Origin: Flammula alnicola
Taxonomy: Eukaryota > Basidiomycota > Agaricomycetes > Agaricales > Strophariaceae
Length of the DNA stretch: 64,000 bases
NCBI GenBank assembly: GCA_015499995.1
Contig: JADNRV010000065.1
Span: 62,001 to 126,000, forward strand
Reading direction: 5' to 3'
Of this stretch, positions 56,974 to 64,000 are shown in pieces (within the stretch, counting starts at the first letter, position 1; each line of letters begins with the position of its first letter). Below the pieces are notes generated by a model, which saw only the letters and a list, made by a program, of their open reading frames with translations, did not search any database and was not told the DNA's origin. Both the position numbers and the translations under genes were made by a program.

Positions 56974-57827
56974 TACCATAAACTAGATATACCAACTTTG
57001 TGACTATGGCTATACCTTAATCGCCTAGTGGAACTAGTATTAATTTCCTTGGACATCGCCCAAGTTCAGGGGCGAGTCGTTATATGGGGGCGAAGTTTCT
57101 CGATATTCACAGTAGTCGCGGTCCCTGCACCAGAATTGTCCCGGGCAGGGCTTGCTGTCAATCTCCCATGCCGTATAATCACAACGGCATCACCTCAGAT
57201 CATATGAACTCTGGTTGAAATCCTGATCACGAGGGCTTCAACCATGATTGTTCCTCCTATGGACAAGCGGCCCTCCATAAATAAGTACCTGATCATTCTC
57301 GCAAAGAAACAAAACTAACTAATTGCATAGCTAGAGCACCTGCCTTTTCAAAGTCTTTGGTTTACTGAAACGTAGAGTGTCCGACTCGGATAATCTAGAA
57401 TGTGTCCAATAGTATTCAGCGCTAGGCAATCATGCTAGTGAGCTCGCTCAGCCTCTGAGCTAAGTATACCAGGCATCAACCTGTATTCAGCCACAGAATC
57501 CTTTGCATATTATGGACTAAGCTAGATGGCAGTAAAATAATATACATGTGAATGTCGATTAAGCTTGAGCCTCAATTATTGAGCAGGGATTTCAGGCCGC
57601 AACTGCAGCCGAAGCGGCAAGTACGTTATGATAAGATAAGATGTCCAATTATGATACGATGCAAAGATCGAACCAGCTTGTCTTTCACTAATTCCTCGCT
57701 GCATCTGATTGCTTCTTCAGTCAACTCGTGCGTACGATGCTGTCAAGTGCGATCTGAGATGCTGTGATATATTATTCGTAACTTACCTCTCATATCAGAG
57801 CTCTAAGCTACCTGGAGGCTCGTTTCG
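56974..57827. other. intergenic, no gene recognised
   Basis: AT-rich, with two tRNA D-arm-like stretches near 57330 (+) and 57440 (-) that lack a matching T-arm and are not called. It presumably holds upstream sequence of the truncated array member. Confidence 0.4.
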
Positions 57828-58100
57828 ATGAATGGGCTGCTCATCTTTGTTCGTTACGCCTTCAACCACGGACGACATCTCCCTATCTTCCTAAAGCTCC
57901 ATCTTCCGGAAGGATACGTGGAGATTAATTCTTGGGCTCTCTCCAAGTACGGACGTAAACTCAAACCAGAGATGGAATTCAGTAACCTCATAACGGATAT
58001 CGATAAACTTCGATGTCGTTATGTTATTGGTGACGAGCTCAAGGCGCACATTCGTCAAGTGGCTCCCAGAATTACCTTCCCGGATGACGACCAACAGTAA
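57828..58100 (+). pseudogene. F-box/NTase-like family, 3' fragment (array member 1)
   Basis: Only the last ~80 codons of the family are present: LPIFLKLHLPEGYVEINSWA, KPEMEFSNLITDIDKLRCRY and VIGDELKAHIRQVAP. These align with LPKLDLPEGYMESNSW...KLKFSYIVVVDADLRDYISQV of the next member. The F-box-like and NTase-like parts are missing upstream. It ends at a GTAAGT donor like the full copies. Most likely a truncated relic of a tandem duplication. Confidence 0.7.
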
Positions 58101-58673
58101 GTACCATCTTATTGTTGAACGTTGAGGGTTCACCGTCATTACCATCATCACCTTACTCAACTTTCACGGCCATACAGATATCGTCGACAGAATTTCTGCA
58201 TAGACATCGGGTTTGTCGAATGCTAAATAATCTCTGAATCTGCATCGGAAGTCAACGCCACCATCGCTATCATGATAGCACACTGATGCCGGCTAGGAAA
58301 GACCTGACAAGATAGTGGGAAAACGTACAGGGTTACGCGCCTACCTGATCAAATGTGTGTTGATCCTCATTTACCATTCAACGGTACAAAACGCGTCTAC
58401 TGACGCGCAAGGGAAAACCTGCTAAATTTAATGCGGCGACCGTGCGCGTTACAGGTCACAGATCATATGATGTGTGACGCTTCGATGCAACGGTCTTGCG
58501 CGAATTGTTACTAACATTGTTACGCAAATATTTACATCCTGATCCAATCCTGCCAGTGATGTTGAGGGACTCTAACATCTCTTGCAGCACAGCTATGTCC
58601 TTAATTCAAACATTGTACGAATACCCTTTAGCCTATCGTGTACCTTCATAACCTGATTATCTGTGAATATCAG
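58101..58673. other. spacer between array members 1 and 2
   Basis: No gene is recognised. It should include the promoter and an unidentified first exon of member 2, because the recognisable coding sequence starts right after an acceptor (ATCAG at 58669-58673). Confidence 0.4.
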
Positions 58674-59865
58674 GCCCTCAACAACCGATGATTTTCTCTT
58701 GGACGGTCTCTCACCTGCAGAGCTATTTAGATACGGCAGGACGTGCAAGGATGCGTATTACACCGTTAACTCCTATATCCGACGAAGGTTCCAGTTAGAT
58801 AAGCTTTTGGAGCGCTACTTCACACCCCATGAAACTCTGCGTTTTCGCGAGCTGCAGTTCCAGACAGGCATGTTTATATCCGGATCAACCGCCCTCCAAT
58901 TTTTTGATCGCACAGTGTACCCGGAATCTGACCTTGATCTATACGTCGAGTATCGATTTCGCGAGCCTATTGCCCTTTGGCTGGCTAAGATCGGATACAA
59001 ATATGCACCCCGCCCCAACTCTGCCATCGTTTCGTTGGAGCAGGCCCTGGAGGTCGTTCCCACTGGGGCCCCATTTATTCCTTACTCACGACATGTCTTC
59101 CATCAAACCGGAGCGAAAGGCTACTTCCAGTCTGCTTTTGTTCTTAATTTCGAAAAACACAATCCTTACCGCAAAGTCCAACTGATCACCTCGCACCGCT
59201 CGCCTTTTGAAAGGATCTTGAATTTTCACTCTAGTAAGCGACGACAAACAATTTATGCTGTTAAATCAGCTTACAATTTCACTTGATAGCTTGTGTGATG
59301 AATATTATTACCCATGACAAGGCCTATTCTTTGTTTCCCCGCGGGACATTTGAGGAACGTCGTTCTCTGATTTACATAGCAGACAACCGATGCGCTGCAG
59401 CCCGCGCTAAGTATGCCAGCAGGGGGTGGGCCCAATCCAGAGACATCACAAGAGACGAGTTCGACGACCCTAGATCTGCGTTCTCGCGTGGGGATCGATT
59501 TCCGGGGGACTCCAAGTGCTGGACGATGCCCATCCTCCCCAAGCTCGATCTTCCAGAAGGGTACATGGAGAGCAACTCCTGGAAAGTCGAGTATGACAGA
59601 AACCTGGAACCCGCCATGACCTACAGCGTCGTATTAGCGAATAAACTCAAATTCAGCTACATCGTCGTCGTCGACGCCGATCTTCGGGACTACATTTCTC
59701 AGGTCATTCCAACAGCGACTCTGCATGATCGAGATCAGGAAGAAAAGTAAGTTTCATCCCGTCGAACATTTTGAGACGTCTTCCGTATCTTATCTATTCA
59801 TCAGTAGTAAATACGACGACGAATTCAGGTCGTTGATCAGGTGGCATCGGGCCGACCAAATTTAA
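58674..59865 (+). CDS. F-box-like/nucleotidyltransferase-like protein (array member 2)
   Basis: The coding sequence after the acceptor reads RPSTTDDFLLDGLSPAELFR and YGRTCKDAYYTVNSYIRRRF, an F-box-like helical start. Then comes MFISGSTALQFFDRTVYPES followed by DLDLYVEYRF. The GS...DLDL arrangement is the catalytic loop pattern of the nucleotidyltransferase fold (GG/GS, then DxD), closest in look to the AbiEii-like GGTAL...DIDL form. Further conserved parts are KVQLITSHRSPFERILNFHS, an intron, TCVMNIITHDKAYSLFPRGT with FEERRSL, then SKCWTMPILPKLDLPEGYME, an intron (59749-59805), and SKYDDEFRSLIRWHRADQI. Total about 370 residues from the acceptor. The third acidic residue usual in active NTases may be missing (QLI where DxI would be expected). 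The first exon and start codon are not identified. No lesion was seen; function is unknown. Confidence 0.65.
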
Positions 59866-60314
59866 AGTCGTAGTTAGTTGCTGTTTGACCTCTTTCATTG
59901 ATCTCGACGTCCTATATTTGTTTGGATACTATATACCTCTGCCAATTTATATGCGTACAAAATTCAAATTATCCAAATTTTCGTATATTCTAAGGTTCAA
60001 ACGTTCAACGTTCAAATGTCAGACTCAGCCAACCATCTGGTACGGAAACGTCGAGCCCTTCGAAGTTCTCCACGGTTGTCACAAATCACGACCTAGGGTC
60101 GCACAGTCCGCGGGGTTCAAACTTCAATTCACCTTTGCTCACTTCCAACGTCCTCCTCTTTTCTGGCAACCCCCGACACTCTTGCATTCAAACCACCACC
60201 ACGAGCTCTCAGATATCCGTGTGTAACGTCGTTTCCTATGCTGTATGTATTGTTTACCAGGTTGTATTTGGATTCGCTCCTGACAAGCTTTCTGCCTTCT
60301 GTCCCCACTGGCAG
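59866..60314. other. spacer between array members 2 and 3
   Basis: May hold a first exon for member 3: an ATG at 60018-60020 opens MSDSANHLVRKRRALRSSPR, which closes after about 26 codons. A serine-rich frame continues one base out of phase to about 60220. This is not firm enough to add to the gene model. Confidence 0.35.
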
Positions 60315-61490
60315 ACCAGCCACCACGGATGATATCGTTTTCCATCGATTATCTCCATCCAACCTCCTGCGATACGCGCAGACTTGCAAAACGGCGTATG
60401 GAGCGGTCTCTTCCTACATTCAGCGCACGTTCCAAGTCCAGCAACTCTTGTCGCGCTTCTTCACACCGTCCGAGATTCATTATTTCAGGTACTGGCAGTC
60501 CCGCACCGGAATGTTCATCTCTGGATCGACAGCACTCCAGTTTTTCGATCGATCTTTCTACCCTGACTCCGACCTAGACATATACGTGGAGCATCGACAC
60601 TGCGAACCTATCGCCTATTGGCTTACTAGTCTCGGATACGCCTTTGAACCACGCAGGGGGCATGAAAACGACACCTTGGCAGATGCGCTTGTTCAGACGT
60701 TGCCATCTCTTTACGGAGAAGTTCATATGGTGTCGTCGGGATTTTTTGAGTCGGCCAGTGTCGGATACTTTGGACGTGGCGTTGCCAATGTGTATAATTT
60801 CCACAAGTACAATCCTGACCGCAAGATTCAACTCATCACGTCGTATCATTCGCCACTGGAGGTTGTGTTAAACTTTCATTCGAGTCTGTGTTTCTTGCTC
60901 AAGTTAGACTCTTTGACTAATCTTCGATGTTTGCCCGACAGCATGTGTTATGAATATCATTACTCACGAGAAAGCGTACTCTCTCTACCCCAAGGCAACC
61001 TTTGAACAAAGACGTTCTTTAATCATATCAACGGAGGGATCGAATCAAGAAACTGCACGCAAAAAGTACGCCACGCGTGGATGGTCCATGGTCGAACAGC
61101 TCACGCACGAAGAGTATCGTCATTCTGGATCCGCTTTCGCGCAGGGGGGTCGGTATGTAGGCGATTCCAAATGCTGGACTCTCCCGATCCTTCCCAAACT
61201 CGATCTGCCGGAAGGATATATGGAAACAAATACTTGGGAGCTGGTTCATCAAGCAAATTTGGAACCCGAGATGTTGTTTTTGATTCTCCTCACAGGGAAC
61301 CTCCGATATAGCTATCTTGTGGTGGATAGGTCGGTCCAGAAATATCTTACTCCTGCCCTTCTGGACGTCAGCGACGACAAATGGTGATTTTATTTCACTC
61401 CTTTCTCGACACCTTGAATTGACCGCTATTAATCCCAGTGTATACGATGACGATATCAAGAAATTGCTCCGATGGCATCGCGAGAGTTAA
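60315..61490 (+). CDS. F-box-like/nucleotidyltransferase-like protein (array member 3)
   Basis: Paralogue of member 2 with the same exon layout. F-box-like start PATTDDIVFHRLSPSNLLRY with AQTCKTAYGAVSSYIQRTF; NTase-like loop MFISGSTALQFFDRSFYPDS followed by DLDIYVEHRH; then YNPDRKIQLITSYHSPLEVV, an intron (about 60886-60940, GTCTGT donor), TCVMNIITHEKAYSLYPKAT, SKCWTLPILPKLDLPEGYME, an intron (61384-61438) and VYDDDIKKLLRWHRES with a stop at 61488-61490. The GS and DxD residues are identical in both copies while surrounding positions vary, which suggests constraint on the loop. The start codon lies upstream in an unidentified exon. A role as an SCF adaptor with an NTase-fold ligand or nucleic-acid sensor domain is speculation. 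Confidence 0.65.
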
Positions 61491-61897
61491 GCAGTTGCTC
61501 GCGTTTCGTGCGCGAGTATAGCCACTCTGAACACTCACGCTATATTTATCCCTCGGATATCGTCAATCCGCGCTCATAAAGCGCTGGTCTTGCACCTGCT
61601 GTGTCGTCGTGTTACAGCCCTAAGTATAGTATATAGACATGTCAAAGTCCTACTGCTGGTCTAGACCAGTTTTTCCCCTTAATTCGATGGCCATTTTCAT
61701 ACAGTAGTTACGGTTACTCTTTCCGCTCAGGAGGGGATACAAAGTTTATGTCTATGATATATTCAAAACAGGTCGACATTCAGGCTACCGACGATGATGT
61801 CATTTCAAAACGCTCAGTTTTGGAGGTACCAATGGCATCTCGAGGAGCGAAGAATACGCCCGATGGCTCCTGTGGAAGCCCATCTATGGGAACGGCA
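61491..61897. other. intergenic between convergent genes
   Basis: Contains the 3' ends of array member 3 (+) and the DUF6533 gene (-). No other feature was seen. Confidence 0.4.
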
Positions 61898-63535
61898 TCA
61901 GTTCAGTAAACCTAACCCGTATAAGAGCAACGGACGTTGCCTGGGTGCATGTATTCTAGTCGTTCGACCATGCATACTCGAAATCTCCAATTGTGCACCT
62001 GCACTGCGTAGACTGAGGATGAGCCTCGAGACCATCAGGCTCGTAATTCTACCGGTAGTAAATAAAAGTCTTATTAAAGGTCGACATCTGTAATCTCCGT
62101 CGATTTACTCACAATGAACTGAAAGCTGCGTTTATGGCTTTCAAGTTATCCTAGAGCATATTTTGTTATGATAGCACGGGATTTAAACAAGTATATCTCA
62201 CGAACCGGCGCAAACTACGATTGGAAGGAATCAGAAAAACCTTCGAGAAGTTAGGGAATGACTCACTATGAACAGGAGGGCAGTGACCACATTGGCGGCA
62301 AAGATGACTGCAAAGTAAATCACTCCTGTATTCAAGTTAACCGCTGTCAGATATTCAAAACATCTAAATTCAAATAAGTAATTCGGACAGACCATCGCGA
62401 AAGATACGAGTTATGAGTGAATGTGCAGTTCCTCGGGTTACACGATGAAGCATAATGGTACGCCACAATGTGAATAAGAACATAGCAGTATCTGAAAAAA
62501 AAAAGGATAAGACGGATCAGCTTTGGTCAACTCGAGGCGAGAGAAGAGGGTGGGGTATTACCAAAAAAGAGTTCAGCTATCCAGGTGAAAGAAAAGCGGC
62601 TGGAGACTGACATATCAACCATAGGCGAGAACGCTATACTGGACGGATTACTCACATTTGATTCCGTCCTACGAGGACACACTGGGATGCCAAGATTCCT
62701 GTGAAGTCAGTGCGTCAGTCGAATTATTTTCGGAATATAGTTAGGCATATTTTTTACCTGGTGGGAGTTCGAGCATTGTTCCGTCAGTGAACGACCACTA
62801 AATAATAAGCATTAAGGAAAGGCTTGTAATCACTGACAAGGTCTCCTACAATCTTGAGCGCCAGCTCTGCTATCAATAGAAACGCTCCACTCGCGACGAC
62901 GACTCTACTTCCTGCATAGATGGCGTAAAGGCGTATTAGAAAGATGGCTTCACATTCCATTAGCCAGGTATTTTTCATCCACCAAGACGAGGAACTTACT
63001 GCCTATAATCGCTGCCATGAGAAGTCTCACGATTTCGGGGAAAAGAACATATCGATTGCATACTTCTGGGCTCCAGTTATCGAAGTTGGCTTTTGAATGA
63101 AGCGTGGTCAGGGCTAATCTGTGGTGCTTGTATAGCTGTGTACCTACAGACGATGATAACAATAAAGGCTAATGGTGGAAAATAACGGTTCTTGTTAAGA
63201 ATTCGAATTCAGCATTTCGCTTAGAAAACATATGCAATAGATGAGTTGGACCTACCAAAAACCAAAGAATTGTAAATGGAGTAAACTTCCTCATCCAAAT
63301 GCTCTCGACCTCCTCTCCAAAAGTGATCACAATGTCATAAAAGAGCATGACTACTTGTACGTGAGAATACGGCTGGATGACGGACTGGATAGGACCAACC
63401 ACAAGATGCTAAAGAATATATCTTGACAGCCGTTCTAGCAAAGGAAGTGAGTAGTTGCAGAGGAGGGTGCATCATTGGGACAAACAGATTGGAAACGATG
63501 TTGTCCAGCTGATTTTGAGTAAGTTCGGCCTCCAT
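61898..63535 (-). CDS. DUF6533-type multi-pass membrane protein
   Basis: Second DUF6533 member. From 63535: MEAELTQNQLDNIVSNLF, then the DUF6533 signature VVMLFYDIVITFGEEVESIW with MRKFTPFTILWFL, then ANFDNWSPEVCNRYVLFPEI with VRLLMAAIIG, RVVVASGAFLLIAELALKIV, GILASQCVLVGRNQM, TAMFLFTLWRTIMLHRVTRG, VIYFAVIFAANVVTALLFI and the last exon MVSRLILSLRSAGAQLEISS ending LLLYGLGLLN at the stop 61898-61900. At least eight short introns are needed. Helices are predicted for the hydrophobic exons, with conserved W/C residues in the loop after helix 2. Exons near the 5' end (63440-63340) could not be joined with certainty. Function is unknown; the protein probably sits in the plasma or an internal membrane. 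Confidence 0.75.
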
Positions 63536-63886
63536 GATAGCGGTCAAGATGATAGCGGTCAAGAGCGCAACACGTCAATGTACTCAGTCTCTCGGAGGCC
63601 AGAGGGGCAAAAAATGCGGTTAGCGCCGCATTGAAAAAGAAAACGTCACTTTTATCTGTTTAGCCTTCACCCAGTAGGAAGAACAACAGTCGTGGATTGC
63701 GTATTCTTACCTGTCGCAAACCTGTGGTTCTGGGAGAATCAAAGGAGAAGATCATTTGTTGAGCTATATCGTGCCTGTTCGATAAGTGATGTGATCGGTA
63801 CCATGGCCAGAAAATAGCTGACTGACAGTGTCAAGCTGCACATAGGGAAGCTACAGTGTAACCTATGATACGACGTAGCGAATGCA
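63536..63886. other. promoter side of the DUF6533 gene
   Basis: No gene is recognised; a 16-bp direct repeat (AGATGATAGCGGTCAA) occurs near 63533-63562. The gene's 5' leader should be here. Confidence 0.35.
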
Positions 63887-64000
63887 TACATTGTACCGTA
63901 TGATACGGGGCCAGCGAATTCGCTGGATGACCTATAACACCTTCTAAATTGAGCGTACCTACATTGTATCGTATCATACGGGCCCAGCGAATTCGCTGGA
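63887..64000. repeat. 73-bp-period palindrome-bearing repeat, cut by the window edge
   Basis: Two ~41-bp units starting TACATTGTA at 63887 and 63960 each contain a palindromic TACGTATGATACG-like core and the perfect palindrome CCAGCGAATTCGCTGG. A related partial unit (CCTATGATACGACGTAGCGAA) precedes them at about 63862. The repeat continues beyond the window. Confidence 0.8.

Noticed and set aside
57320..57450. tRNA-like D-arm sequences on both strands (TAGCTAGAGCACC and CTTAGCTCAGAGGCTGAGC)
   Set aside because: No paired acceptor stem and no T-arm with a GTTCGA-type loop at the right distance on either strand. At most very decayed tRNA-derived repeats.
63887..64000. CRISPR-like direct repeats
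   Set aside because: Eukaryotic context, only two units visible, palindromic cores and no associated cas genes.

Overview
The window looks like nuclear DNA of a mushroom-forming basidiomycete (Agaricomycetes). Genes are split by many short GT-AG introns, and the membrane-protein families (DUF6533, DUF6534), F-box paralogues, Plavaka and CACTA transposases and DUF6698 seen here are typical of that group. No rRNA, tRNA or CRISPR array was found. Coordinates of multi-exon genes are outer limits; most splice sites were read by eye.

Layout. 1-11.3 kb is ordinary gene space: an FAD monooxygenase (-), a DUF6533 membrane protein (+), a Nup53/Nup35-type nucleoporin (-) and, divergent from it, a NOL8-like nucleolar RRM protein (+). 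13-17 kb holds block A: an F-box gene and a nucleoside 2-deoxyribosyltransferase-like (NDT) gene that is cut by a 1,528-bp transposon. 17.5-26.1 kb holds two long low-complexity nuclear proteins, both on the minus strand: a GATA zinc-finger factor and an unassigned conserved protein. 29.1-33.0 kb is block B, an inverted copy of block A, with a hAT-type and a Mutator-type non-autonomous element between its two genes. 34-35.3 kb is a short-chain dehydrogenase (-).

From about 36 kb transposons dominate. A KAT14-like acetyltransferase gene stops at an intron donor, followed at once by a Plavaka element with two genes (transposase and DUF6698). Then come fragments of host genes, including a cyclin box (43-46.4 kb), a nearly intact CACTA Tnp2 transposase (48-51.7 kb), a damaged DUF6534 gene, a non-autonomous CACTA element (54.5-55.9 kb), and a Tc1/mariner-like element with a hAT element nested in it (56.0-57.0 kb). 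The right end (57.8-61.5 kb) is a tandem array of one fragment and two full copies of a family that joins an F-box-like start to a nucleotidyltransferase-like GS...DxD motif. A second DUF6533 gene (-) closes the window, and a 73-bp-period repeat runs off the edge.

Two points matter most to a reader. First, about 25 reading-frame breaks can be worked out, and all but one are single-base losses, often in homopolymers. Many 'pseudogenes' here may therefore be consensus errors. Second, the F-box/NTase-like array is the least explained gene content. The host genes do not form an obvious pathway or metabolic cluster; their proximity looks incidental apart from the duplication blocks.
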